Shown: one piece after another, positions 19,597-29,927 of the stretch
Numbering within the stretch: the first letter of the stretch is position 1
How the letters are laid out: the number at the start of each line of letters is the position of its first letter
Assembly (NCBI GenBank): GCA_001247695.2
Contig: LGRX02027184.1
Coordinates: 1 to 64,000, forward strand
DNA length: 64,000 nt
Direction: 5' to 3'
Source: Cymbomonas tetramitiformis
Taxonomy: Eukaryota; Chlorophyta; Pyramimonadophyceae; Pyramimonadales; Pyramimonadaceae
Program-made: the position numbers and the translations under genes
The notes under the pieces: generated by a model
Seen by the model: the letters and a program-made list of their open reading frames with translations, nothing else
Told to the model about the DNA's origin: nothing
Database searches by the model: none

Positions 19597-21140
19597 ATGA
19601 CCTCGCTGTCCCTCGCCAGCGGCGACCATAGCGTGGACGATGCCATGTTCCTGCTGAACTTGTTGAGCTTGCTGCCTCAAAGGGCTGGACTTGGATTAAC
19701 GGCCGACACCTGGGGAATCCTACCCTCGGATGACGAGGCGCTGACAGTGAAGGGCCTCCTCTCCAAGCATCAAAGTTCTTTCGGCCACGTGGAGCCGTTC
19801 GGGACGCTTGGCGCCAACGAATTGCGCGGCCTCTTCGAACACCTTTGCAGCGCAGCGCTGCTCTCCGTGCCTGCGTCCGCCAACGCCCCATGCAACGCCC
19901 AGCGTGGCGTCCACGCAACTCCTGTCGCCATGGGGCACTTCGCCCCTCTGGCCATGGCCGTCTGCCTCGTCGCGCAGTTCCGCGCGCCTCGGAGCGCCCC
20001 TCCGGCCGCCTCCCTCGAAGTCGCCGCCCCGGCGGTGGCGCGCGTCCTCGCCCACCGCCACCCGGCGGACTTCCCTACCCCCTACTCGCAGCCCCTGGTG
20101 GACTACATTCTTGCTGCGAGCAAGTGTGGCGCGATTCACCTCGACAGCAGAGGCTTGCACGGCGTCCCATCGCTCGAGAATCTCACCCTTACCCTCCCGC
20201 CCTTCCTGCCTACAAACTTGCAAGGCGGTGTTCATCAAGCCCAGGTGGTGCGCGTCAACCACTTCCCCGGGAGGCAAATACATGCGGGAGCGACGCCCGG
20301 TCCCTCCGGCGCGGAACTCTCTTCTCAGCCGCCGCGGCTCTCGGCAATCCTGACGTACGTGGGGCTGCAGGTGCACGCCTGGGCACTGGGGTATCCGTAC
20401 GGGGTGACCTGGGAGCAGGTGAAGTCCTTCATTAAGGACACCGTGAAGGAGTTGAGCTCCTACATCACTTGGGCTCAGTTCAAAGCGGCCACGGGGGGGC
20501 TCCGCAAGTTCGTCTGCTTCTTTCTCGAGGGCGTCCTGCTGCTGCAGAAGGCGGGGCCCGGCGGAGTGTACCTCGCGCTGCCCTCCTTCCTCCAGCACGA
20601 CCAACCCGGCACCGCGCGTTCGCAGCATAGCGGCCGCGCCGCGCACAACCCGGAGCAGGAACAGGTGCGGTGACGGGCCTCGACTCTCGGCCTCCTCGTT
20701 TCTCACAGCGCACCGTGCTGCGTACGACGCTGACTCGCTCGACATGGGTTGAAGGCATATGCTTGCCTCGTAACTGCTCTCAGCAATCGCTGTCACCCCA
20801 AATCGTACACGCGACCGACTCTCGCGGAATGCATATTGAGGTGTACGACCAGGGAATACCCTTTGCAGCTGCGTATCTGAAAGCTGGGGAGCTATGGCTT
20901 TGCAGCAGCGCGCGGGGAGATCGTGTCTGGCAGGGTAACCATGTCTCGCAGCCAGCTTTCAAAGGGCCGCGTGCGAGGCGCTGCTTCCTGCCTATCACCG
21001 TATGCCGCCTTCCACCTGCATCTCGTCAACGCCCAGAGCTGCGTCGATTCGACTTCGGTCCCTATGACTCACTTTGGGCGAAGCGCCCTTTGTGGTTGGG
21101 TGATGTCGGGTGCAGCGTGACGTCGGCGCGGCCGCGATGA
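19597..21140 (+). CDS. Unrecognised two-exon gene, GC-rich
   Basis: ATG at 19597 in good context (ACACCATGA). Exon 19597-20664 (356 codons) ends at CAG|GTGCGG. A 44-bp intron ends CTCACAG, and exon 2 starts at 20709 in the same phase, running to a stop at 21138-21140 unless spliced further. Exon 1 has two helical blocks with regular Leu spacing (residues about 15-75, and about 270-345 with W-E-Q-V-K-S-F-I and W-A-Q-F-K-A-A-T) separated by Ala/Pro-rich sequence. Exon 2 carries an Ile/Val/Tyr-rich segment, I-E-V-Y-D-Q-G-I-P-F, that looks like a folded core. The helical blocks resemble tandem small winged-helix units, but this is weak. The stop TGA overlaps the ATG at 21137 of the next frame. 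Confidence 0.5.
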
Positions 21141-21697
21141 CGGAGCAAGCAAGGCGGCGGGAACTTGAGCTGGCCATGGCGGTGAGTCAGCTGCTAGAGC
21201 TGCACGGCGGTGTCATGGAGACCTCAGCATGCCTGGAGAAGCTCCGCACCAACCATCCCGAGAAGCACGCCCACCTGACTGCTCTGGGCGGGCTCGAGTG
21301 GTGGTGCCACCAAAGCGCCATGGGCATGGAGCTCTTCCCCGCCACGATGGGTTGTGACCCGGAAGGGTGCGGGAAGGAGGGGGAGCCCACCAGCCCGCGC
21401 TGGCTGCGACTACTGGGCGACGGGCCGGTGGCGGCGCGCCTACGTGAAAGGGCGTGGCGCACACAGCCCCACTGGCCCTCCGACCTGGTGATGTCCGGCC
21501 CCATCCCCCAGATCGCACAGTGCTTGCGCGAGCTTGTGCAGCGCAGCGATACCTCCACGCCTGTGCCCCTGCCGGACATCGCCTCGGAGCTCGCTTGGCG
21601 GCTTCCTGGGAGCCACGCGATCAAGGTCGACCCGCTTGCGCTCGCCGCCTACCTGGATCAGTTCCCGCAGGAATTCTTAGTGTCGACTTGTGGCGAG
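21137..21697 (+). CDS. Exon with repeated winged-helix-like units
   Basis: Begins at ATG 21137 (GCCGCGATGAC) or continues from an upstream exon, and ends in phase 0 at GGCGAG|GTGAGC (187 codons). Two similar units are visible: a Leu-rich helix, a basic helix with H-P-E, then an aromatic patch; the last unit reads L-P-D-I-A-S-E-L ... L-A-A-Y-L ... P-Q-E-F-L-V-S-T-C. The exon at 29928-30290 carries the same layout, ending P-E-F-F-T-V-S-S-C, also phase 0. The pattern recalls small RNA-binding winged helices such as LOTUS/OST-HTH, but I cannot confirm that. The following intron holds the split minisatellite and the foldback element. Confidence 0.45.
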
Positions 21698-21733
21698 GTG
21701 AGCGCTCACCCATGCTCATCCCTTCCAATAAAA

Positions 21734-22278
21734 ACGCACTTTGCTGGTGAGACGAGATATGCACCTTGCTGGTGAGACGAGATGTGCTCTTTGCTGGTGA
21801 GACGAGATATGCTCTTTGCTGGTGAGACGAGATGTGCACCTTGCTGGTGAGACGAGATGTGCACTTTGCTGGTGAGATGAGATGTGCACTTTGCTGGTGA
21901 GAGATGTGCACTTTGCTGGTGAGACGAGATGTGCACTTTGCTGGTGAGACGAGATGTGCACTTTGCTGGTGAGACGAGATGTGCACTTTGCTGGTGAGGC
22001 GAGATGTGCACGTTGCTGGTGAGACGAGATGTGCACGTTGCTGGTGAGACGAGATGTGCACTTTGCTGGTGAGACGAGATGTGCACCTTGCTGATGAGAC
22101 GAGATGTGCACGTTGTTGGTGAGACGAGATGTGTACTTTGCTGGTGAGACGAGATGTGCACCTTGCGGTGAGACGAGATGTGCACTTTGCTGGTGAGACG
22201 AGATGTGCACGTTTGCTAGTGAGACGAGATGTGCACGTTGCTGGTGAGGCGAGATGACGTTGCTGGTGAGGCGAGATG
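21734..22278. repeat. 25-bp minisatellite B, left block
   Basis: About 21 units of 25 bp, type TTGCTGGTGAGACGAGATGT plus GCACT. Each unit contains GGTGAGA, a consensus 5' splice-site word on the plus strand. The array starts 36 bp after the GTGAGC donor at 21698. It breaks off at CGAGATG (22272-22278) where the foldback element begins and resumes in the same orientation at 25211. Confidence 0.92.
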
Positions 22279-25210
22279 GAGATGGGATAGTGGGACGGAG
22301 AGTCGGCCGGTGGGCCGGCCGGGCGGTCATGCGGCCGGGCGGCCGGGACACGGCCCACTGGCCGGCCGGCCCACCGGTCCAAGGTTGCGCAAAAATGAAA
22401 AAGGCGTTGAATTAGGGATCGCCATACTTAAGCTCACGCTTAAGGATGTAACGCGATAAAATAAGTTTTCCCATACTGAACACATTACGCCGTGTCAATA
22501 ACGTCATACCCTCGGTTTGAGCCCCCCCCCAAAAGGAATTCCTAGGATGGACCGATGGGATGGACCATAATATTACAGATACATAGAACACAATTCGCAG
22601 AACAAGGCCGTTCGTATACACGATCATAAACGAATTCGTTGCCATCAACGTCATAGTCAACGAGGTTGCGAAACCAACCGTTGCATGTGGAGGTCTCACC
22701 GGTGCTGGAGGTGGAGCTGTGGAGGTGGGTTGCTCGTGAGCGAACGCGGAAAATGAAACGCGAAAACGTGGTGGCCGCTTTTTTATGTATAATATTTCCT
22801 AGGACGGATCGAGCCTTAACTATAACTGAGGGTTGACAAGCGTATACGATTGTCACACGTGAGTCGGAGCCGACCTAGGGGGGCCAGCTTCACATTCGTA
22901 TACGATTGTCACATGTGAGTCGGAGTCAGGCATATATCAACGAATCAAGAATAGATCTTAAGATGTAATGTACAGAAACTCAATTCAATGAAAATTATTG
23001 AAAATTTTAGCGAATTTGAGCCCTCCCCCCCTTAAGAAATGCCCCAAAAAGCCCCATATCCCATATATAAAGCATTTCTCCCAAAATGTTACCTCTCGGC
23101 CAAAGCCCAAACCCTCCCCCCTCACCTTCGGTGGAGACTAAAGCCTAAAGCCCCCCCAAACCATTTACAGGCCAAAAAATTTCAAAGCCAATGTCCTATT
23201 ACATCTTTACATTGCTATTTAAAAATAGAAAAATGATCCGTTACAGTAGTCTTCTTCGTACTCGCTTACTTGCTAGCTACTGCAAGGAAACTCCACTACA
23301 ACTGCATCAATGTCGGAGTGAATGCGCATCAGCTCCTGGTAGAGGCGAATTGGCTTCTGAACTGGTCTGACAAGTTTTGGCGTACCATCCTGCGAATCCT
23401 ACGATATCTCCTGCGAAATAACAATTCAAACTTTGTCATTGTATTCCAAATCGGTGCCTCAGCATAGGCGATAGATCAAAGCTTGTGACTACGGCAGGCT
23501 CGGACTCAGCTATGACAATCGTATACGATTGTCAAAGCTTGCGACTACGGCAGGCTCGGACTCAGCTATGACAATCGTATTCGGACTGAGCTATGACAAT
23601 ACGGCTAGGCTCGTTGTCATAGTTGAGTCCGAGCCTGACTTAGTCGCAAGCTTTGCCAATCGTATACGATTGTCAAAGCTGAGTCCGAGCTTGCCGTATA
23701 CGATTGTCAAAGCTGGCGACTACGGCAGGCTCGGAGTCACTTTTGACAATCGTATACGATTGTCAAAGCTTGCGACTACGGCAGGCTCGGACTCAACTTT
23801 TGACAATCGTATACGATTGTCAAAGCTGGCGAGTACGGCAGGCTTAGACTCGACTTTGACAATCGTTAACGATTCTCAAAGTTGGCGACTACGGCAGGCT
23901 CGGAGTCACTTTTGACAATCATATACGATTGTCAAAGCTTGCGACTACGGCAGGCTCGGAGTCACTTTTGACAATCGTATACGATTGTCAAAGCTTGCGA
24001 CTACGGCAGGCTCGGACTCACTTTTGACAATCGTATACGATTGTCAAAGCTGGCGACGTTCTTTTTTTGGTCTAATTCTTGACTCCGCAGAAATGCTAGT
24101 TTTGACAATCGGAAACGAATGTCAAAGTTGACTAAACTTCAATATACTATGTGCGGAATGCATTCTACATGCATACATTCTTCGAAAAATTTAGCACCGT
24201 TTTGCCCCATTCATGTTTTATTTTGGGTTATTCATGGTTATTCATGCTTTTTCTTTCCAGGGGTTTAAGTCTTTCAGGGTCTGCTGGTTTTGGCTAATTT
24301 TGCTCTACGTTAGATTTCAGATTTCAGTTTTTGGAATGCTTGATTTCAGATTTTTTACATATGTCATTTTACTCTACGTTAGATTTAGAACAAACACACT
24401 GTCCGGGAAAGACATGGTGCACCGACTCACACCTGCTGCGACGGACTCCCCCCCGCGGAACTAGACGATGCCAAATTCATTCAAATTCGCTAAAATTTTC
24501 AATAATTTTCATTGAATTGAGTTTCTGTACATTACATCTCTAAGATCTATTCTTGATTCGTTGATCTATGCCTGACTCCGACTCACCTGTGACAATCGTA
24601 TACGATTGTGAAGGCTTGGCCCTCGGTCCGGCACCCGACTCACTTGTGACAATCGTATATGATTGTCAACCCTGACTCATAGCTAAGACTCGATCTGTCC
24701 TGGTAGAAAATAATGTACATAAAAAGTTGGCAATCACGATGTCGCGTTTCATTTTTTGCTTTCGCTCACGAGCAACCCACCTCCACAGCTCCACCTCCAG
24801 CACAGGTGAGACCTCCACCTACATCGGTTGTTTTCGCGACCTCATTGACTATGACGCCGATGGCAACGAATTCGTTGATAATTGTGTATACGAACGGCCT
24901 TGCTCTTCGAATTTTGTTATATGTTTCTGTAATATCATGGTCCAACCCATCGGTCCATTCTAGGGAATTCCTTTTTTTTTGGGGGTTAAACCGAGGGTAT
25001 GCCGTTGACACGGCGTAATGTGTTAAGTATGGAAACCGTATTTTATCGTGTTACATCCTTAAGCGTGGGCTTAAGTATGGCGATCCCTAATTCAACGTCT
25101 TTTTCATTTTTGCGCAACCTTGGGCCGGTGGGCCGGCCAGGCGGCCGGCCGGCCAGTGGGCCGTGTCCCGGCCACCCCGGCCGGCCCTCCGGCCCATTAG
25201 CCATCCCCAC
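22279..25210. mobile_element. Foldback transposon 1 with ~0.73-kb inverted arms
   Basis: The left arm 22279-23019 is the inverted complement of the right arm 24481-25210. Shared landmarks include CCGGCCGG runs next to CAAGGTTGCGC, CCATACTTAAG, ACACATTACGCC, GGACCGATGGG, ACGAATTCGTTG and CTCAATTCAATGAAAAT. Outside both arms lies the same 25-bp minisatellite in the same orientation. CGAGATG stands at both borders, consistent with a target duplication of 7 bp or more. The interior (23020-24480) is a satellite of palindromes and short frames; no transposase was recognised. Length, long arms and flanks resemble foldback/Mutator-like elements, here non-autonomous. Poly-C and poly-T tracts differ between the arms, so some divergence has accumulated. 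Confidence 0.85.
23512..24055. repeat. ~57-bp palindrome-bearing satellite inside foldback 1
   Basis: About nine units. Each contains a 22-bp perfect palindrome (left half TGACAATCGTA) followed by CAAAGCTTGCGACTACGGCA and GGCTCGGACTCA. One block near 23585-23690 is inverted. The same palindrome occurs in both arms (about 22833, 22893, 24590, 24649), at 59278 and in the array 60071-60486. Confidence 0.9.
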
Positions 25211-25472
25211 CGAGATGTGCACCTTTGCTGGTGAGACGAGATGTGCACGTTGCTGGTGAGACGAGATGTGCACTTTGCTGATGAGACGAGATGTGCACCT
25301 TTGCCGGTGAGACGAGATGTGCACCTTGCGGTGAGGCGAGATGTGCACTTTGCGGTGAGACGAGATGTGCACCTTGCTGGTGAGATGACGTGTGCACTTT
25401 GCTGATGAGACGAGATGTGCACGTTTGCTAGTGAGACGAGATGTGCACCTTGCTGGTGAGACGAGATGTGCA
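25211..25472. repeat. 25-bp minisatellite B, right block
   Basis: About ten units of the same sequence and orientation as 21734-22278, starting with CGAGATG directly after the foldback arm. This is the second half of the array interrupted by the transposon. Confidence 0.92.
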
Positions 25473-25711
25473 AGTCGCTAAGCATCGCCTAAGTGCTTAA
25501 GTGACCGCCCTCATATACCTTGGCATCAAGCGACGTTTGTATGGCCCAATAGATCTGATACAACCCAGGAGTTTCCTGAAAACCTACCCTTGGAGTATGC
25601 ATCTAGACTTGTCTTTTCAGGCTACGCCGCAAGCAAATGGAGTCTCTAGGGTGTGCGGAGAAGAGGCGAACACACAAAGCTTAGGCCGGAGTTAGCTTGC
25701 GGCCTATTCTG

Positions 25712-27030
25712 TGCACCTCGCAACCGGTCATCCGTCTCGGATGCAATGAAGTGACGCAAGGTCCTGCTCCCACATACCGGTAATTCCTTATGTAAGTCCT
25801 CAAAAGGTTCCTCAGCTCCCGCTTCAGGTGGAGGGTCTTGATCATCAGAAGCAGGTGTGTTGACAAGTGGATCTTGTGGAGATTCGAAAACAAACAAAAC
25901 AGCTCGAACGGTATCCCGAAAAAAAGGGTCCTTCGAGAAATCATCCTCCATGAAACTCATGGGCGTCACACTGAAGGCGCAAGAGCAAAATAAACGTTGG
26001 GGAAGCCCATTCTTCAGCCCACGCAAAGTGCAAGCCTCCACTTTCGCGTATCGTGGGCAAATGATTCTTGCTCTTCACGAGCCTAACGATGCCAAGAAGC
26101 AACAATGGGCCCCTAAAAAGAATTCGTTTGCAAGCGAGGTGAAACTCCTCGAGGCCAATGGCGAAGTCAACGTTCTCGCCGACCCTCGTTTTTTTCAATC
26201 CTTGCAAGATCTCTTGGAGCCACGACGCTACAACAAATACCACGCGCGTCCATTCCAAGTGCTGGGCCCACAAGAGCTTGTCCCCACTCCCTTGTCGCAA
26301 GAGGAATTCAACCTTCTATTTTATGGGGGAATTTCCTCTTCGCAAGCTAGTGGTTTTTTTTCCGAGATGCGTGGAAGGAGCATGGACACACCTTTGGCAT
26401 TGGTGTCTTCTGTTGTTGGCTTGGAGCCTGGCATCGTTCGCGTGGCTCATGAGTTGAGCACACCGGGCATTTCTTTTTTGGTGCACTATCTCAAGAGCAA
26501 GGCTCAAGCGTGTGCGTGTGCTGGTGGGCGAGCATCCACAAGTCCGATCGCAACTTGGTTTGGCGTTGGGGTGATTCCCAACGTCACTTTCAAGTACAGG
26601 CTTCCATCACAGGATGTCCAACCACCGGACTTTGTCACCGCCAAACTCTTTGCGATGGTGTGCCAAGAGGTGGTTAGGCCGATCACGTTGCCCACTCCCT
26701 TTAGGGTTGATGCGGTTCAAGCACACATGCTCCCCGCTTGCCACCAACCCGCTTATGTCACTGTGCATTTTCCTTTCGAGGATTATTTCTCGAAGGACCT
26801 TTTTTTTCGGGATACCGTTCGAGCTGTTTTGTTTGTCTTCGAATCTCCACAAGATCCACTTGTCGACACACCTGCTTATGATGATCAAGACCCTCCACGT
26901 GAAGCGGGAGCTGAGGAACCTTTTGAGGACTTACATAAGGAATTACCGGTATGTGGGAGCAGGACCCTTGTTTATGCACCTCGCAGCCGGTCATCTGTCT
27001 TGGATGCAATAAAGTGACGCAAGGTCCTGC
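25712..27030. mobile_element. Unit with inverted arms whose end segment is inverted in one arm
   Basis: The interior arm 25760-25948 is the inverted complement of about 26778-26966. Next to the 8-bp word GCAGGACC (26959-26966, complement at 25760-25767) lies a ~48-bp segment starting TGCACCTCGCA and ending GTGACGCAA. It has the SAME plus-strand orientation at both ends (25712-25759 and 26975-27022), so relative to the arms it is inverted at one end. On the right it is closed by GGTCCTGC (27023-27030), giving a stem-loop GCAGGACC-loop-GGTCCTGC. The left outer copy of that word is missing. A single long gene lies between the arms. Confidence 0.7.
25950..27017 (+). CDS. Unrecognised intron-less gene between inverted arms
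   Basis: 355 codons from the ATG at 25950, which falls exactly at the border of the left arm; the open frame continues further upstream through the arm but that part is antisense to the gene's own 3' end. The C-terminal ~80 codons lie within the right arm. The protein has a basic N-terminus, a mixed alpha/beta middle with regular hydrophobic spacing (V-L-G-P-Q-E-L-V-P-T, L-A-L-V-S-S-V-V-G-L-E-P) and an acidic Asp/Glu/Pro tail. A Cys/Ala/Gly patch sits near residue 190. No catalytic motif is recognised and no family is assigned. Uninterrupted frame and absence of introns contrast with the spliced genes around it and fit a mobile or viral origin; that is inference. Confidence 0.55.
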   Translation: MKLMGVTLKAQEQNKRWGSPFFSPRKVQASTFAYRGQMILALHEPNDAKKQQWAPKKNSFASEVKLLEANGEVNVLADPRFFQSLQDLLEPRRYNKYHARPFQVLGPQELVPTPLSQEEFNLLFYGGISSSQASGFFSEMRGRSMDTPLALVSSVVGLEPGIVRVAHELSTPGISFLVHYLKSKAQACACAGGRASTSPIATWFGVGVIPNVTFKYRLPSQDVQPPDFVTAKLFAMVCQEVVRPITLPTPFRVDAVQAHMLPACHQPAYVTVHFPFEDYFSKDLFFRDTVRAVLFVFESPQDPLVDTPAYDDQDPPREAGAEEPFEDLHKELPVCGSRTLVYAPRSRSSVLDAIK

Positions 27031-27112
27031 CAAATACATTAGTCTAGGGCAGAGTTGGCTCCTCGCCCGCGTCTCCTTCTCCTATACCCCCAAACCCGCC
27101 AGTATTCAATGA

Positions 27113-27362
27113 CATTGTTGGTGCTATTGTTGTTGATATTGTTGTTGATATTTTTGTTGTTATTGTCGTTGTTGTTGTTGTTGTCGTTGTTGTTGTCGTT
27201 GTTGTTGTTGTTGTCGCTGTCACTGTTGTTGTTGTTGTCGTTGTCGTTGTCATTGTCACTGTCACTTTTGTTGTTGTTGTTGTTGTTGCTGTTGCTGTCG
27301 CGGTCGTTGTCGCTGTCACTGTCATTGTTGTTGTTGTTGGTGTCGCTGCTGTTGCCGTCGCT
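27113..27362. repeat. Imperfect GTT/GTC trinucleotide tract
   Basis: About 250 bp of (GTT/GTC/GCT)n on the plus strand, translating as Leu, Thr or Asn/Asp runs depending on frame. Slippage-type microsatellite. Confidence 0.9.
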
Positions 27363-27439
27363 GTCAAGGCCGGCGCTGGAGCCGTCCAGCCTGGCACAGA
27401 AGGCGGAGCATTGTGTATTGGTTGTAGATCCGGGAGGGA

Positions 27440-28110
27440 ACACCTTGTGCGGCGTCGTCTCCCGACTGGAGCTCCGTCTGGCCGATTGAGGCGCCCTGTG
27501 TCTGCCCTTTGCACGAGGATGCCACCAGGGTCATCCGAGCCGATGACTGCATCTTGCAGGTTGCCCAAAACCATTTGCCATCCGTTTTCTGCCGGCGCCA
27601 CGGACCCCTGGTTATCACAATATAGTGTCACCGGCAGTTGCACCGGTTGTAAATATGATGACAAGTGGACGACATCTCTACATCCGATGATGCGCGCGAA
27701 AGAGCAACCGCTTCATCCTGCAACTGAGCTCGGTGCCTCCGTCTTGTGCGACTCAGATGGAAACACTGTTGCGTTGCCGATGAGTCTGACAAACAATCCT
27801 ATCACCGACAATCTCATCACTTTGTCACGTTCATGACCAGCATCTATATAAGCAGCGAGTCTCAGAACTGCCCAATCAGGAGTCGGAGTGCGACACTGCA
27901 GTGGCAAGCGTTTATGCGACATCCCTTCGAGGAGCTGAAACACCCTAGCTCCAACATCCCTTCGAGGACACCCTTTTTAGCTGCTCCCGATACGCCACGT
28001 CATGGTATTGTGAAAACCTTGCCGGGTCGCACACCGCCGTCAAGATGCTCAGCCTGGCACACCGCGCCAACTGCCCCAGCTCCATCGCGAACTTAGCATA
28101 CGACTAACCG
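27440..28110 (-). pseudogene. Copia reverse transcriptase/RNase H relic
   Basis: Read on the minus strand from the right: L-G-Q-L-A-R-C-A-R-L and A-R-F-S-Q-Y-H near 28000-28080 (pre-RNase H region); A-A-Y-I-D-A-G ... R-L-S-V-I-G-L-F-V-R-L at 27740-27850 (RNase H start, where intact elements have S-D-A-D); then L-Y-C-D-N-Q-G-S-V-A-P-A at 27600-27640 (third RNase H motif). Several frame changes and stops separate these. It is a copia of a different family from the large element, and it decays into the trinucleotide tract. Confidence 0.65.
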
Positions 28111-28253
28111 TGCCGCTGGTTGCGTGGGGTCCGCCGGGAACAACGATAGCCTCGGCTCCATACGTATAAGACTCTCTGTTGTACTGATTGCCAAGCTTTC
28201 CTGAAAAGTGCTCACTGGCGTCCAAATTTGAAAAATCGGTGGCTTCACAACCG

Positions 28254-28530
28254 AGGAATCCCAGGTCATGACGAGTCGAAGGATCCGAGGCCATCATGGG
28301 TCGAGGGACGACAGGCCATTACGAGTTGAGGGATCCCATGTCAGCACGCGTCGAGGGTTCCCAGGTCACCATGCGTCGAGGGATCCCAGGTCACTACGAG
28401 TTGAGAGATGACAGGTCATTACGAGTCGAGAGATGATAGGTCATCACGAGTCGAGGGACCCCAAGTCATCACGAGTCGAGGGATCCCAAGTCACGACGAG
28501 TCGACGGATTCCAGATTAGCACGAGTCGAC
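28254..28530. repeat. 25-bp minisatellite C
   Basis: Eleven consecutive units of exactly 25 bp, type AGGTCATCACGAGTCGAGGG plus ATCCC, with 2-6 differences each. Sequence partly resembles minisatellite A (TCATCACG.AG). Confidence 0.9.
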
Positions 28531-29128
28531 TGTCCACGCATTTATAAAAAAACACCATCCCGCGCCTCACCACCTTGCCCCTCTCAGGACAGAGCAACAC
28601 GGAGCCAAGGGCGTCCTCGCGCGCTCTTCTTGACGAAAACACAGCAACGGTGTTGCGCCATTGCCCACCTTCGACCGCAAAGTCACATCGATCAAGCAGA
28701 CTCCCGACATCCAAAAACCCACAATTGCTCCGATCAGCTTTCGGAGCATTTAGGTTCCCTTTCATACCACTTGAAGTGTTCACTTGTTCGCCGGTGGCAA
28801 CATTCTCGCAGGCAAGCCCACAGTCACCAGCATCGCCTGCGCTTTGGACTGCAACCTTTTTCTCATTGTTTTAGCGCAAGCATTGCTTTCACGAAGAAAC
28901 AACAACTACAACTGCAACATTTCGTGCTCTCGGGAATACTGCTCCGCCCTTCCAAATATTATTGTCGGGTTGTCTGAGTGCAGACTCGGCACGTCCAGGC
29001 CATACAATACCTCCTTCATCCATTCTACCTCTGCATCGGAAACCACTCTGTCAGTTGCTCACACCATAGCACGATTGGCATCCGGTGCCTCCACACACTC
29101 CAGCTTTGTGGCGCAAGATGTAAAGATA
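28531..29128. other. No clear gene
   Basis: Overlapping open frames on the plus strand lack consistent coding signs or splice sites. Ser/His/Cys-rich translations suggest no selection. Confidence 0.4.
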
Positions 29129-29851
29129 TCAAAAGTCCGAAAACAAAAGACATCCACGTGAATAATATAAGCACGACTCCAGCTCTAGACTCGCGGCCAA
29201 TTTCAGATTAAATGGAGGTTCCGGCACACATTGTGCATCAGCCTGTAGTACATGCCGTGTGACTGAATTTTGCTGACTCATGCACCCGTGACCACCGCTG
29301 CAAGAAGTGGTCACCTCAGAAGCCATGACCTTGAACGTCACAACCTCCACCGTATCTATCCGTATGCCCTCAAGGAAGCTTAGGTCATGGAATATCGACT
29401 TGGTACCCCATGCTATCATGATGTGGTCTTCCGGACATCTCTGGCACAAAGGCCGCCGCATGCACCCTAGCGTCAGAGTCGGTGCTGCACTCCTATTGTA
29501 CGTCTGATAAGTCTTGGTCGCCACGATGGTCGCATCATACACACACGAGTCTGCCAACAGGTCACCGGTATACACCACACACTAAGCACCCACCCTTGGC
29601 ACTGCCGCGGACGCCTTTTCCTGCAGATCCTCCGCGGCCCAGACGTTTGTGCCAACCATAACTCTTGATGGTGATACCGACGCTGAGGAGACTGCCGCCG
29701 CTACCAATGGTGTGGAAATCACCAAGACGCATGGCACATGTTTTTTGAGCTCATGGCCATGAACACCTACGAGTGCACCCTGATGCGCATCACTGCATTC
29801 GCGCCGCCTTCGGATGTTGGTTGTGCATGTGCCGTGCATCGACGTAGGCAA
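29129..29851 (-). pseudogene. Unrecognised coding relic with one in-frame TAG
   Basis: One minus-strand frame is open from 29851 to 29129 except for TAG at 29582-29584. The translation is globular in character (hydrophobic stretch V-L-V-I-S-T-P-L-V-A-A-A-V, then D-L-L-A-D-S-C-V-Y-D-A-T-I-V-A-T). A Cys-rich middle (C-M-R-R-P-L-C-Q-R-C) could once have bound metal. No family recognised. Former gene or retroelement piece. Confidence 0.35.
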
Positions 29852-29927
29852 TGTGCATGGCAGCGGTTTGGTGTCATCCTAATAGCTGTTGGGCTGACCC
29901 TGGCATTGGGTGCGCCACTTGTTGCAG

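Noticed and set aside
21137..21140. ATGA overlap suggesting a bacterial-type operon
   Set aside because: Surrounding genes have spliceosomal introns and polypyrimidine acceptors; the overlap is more likely chance or a mis-modelled exon border.
21706..22382. Long His/Ser/Thr-rich open frames on the minus strand
   Set aside because: Translations of the 25-bp minisatellite; because 25 is not a multiple of 3 all frames cycle through the same peptides.
23512..24055. CRISPR-like array (regularly spaced palindromic repeats)
   Set aside because: Spacers are themselves repeated and nearly identical, the unit is a transposon satellite, and the DNA is eukaryotic; no cas-like genes.
25950..27017. Calling the inverted-arm unit a parvovirus-like integrant
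   Set aside because: The protein shows no helicase or capsid motif that I can recognise; only the end geometry is reminiscent, so no viral name is given.
27055..27489. Leu-rich membrane-like open frame
   Set aside because: Produced by the GTT/GTC microsatellite; no coding signs outside it.
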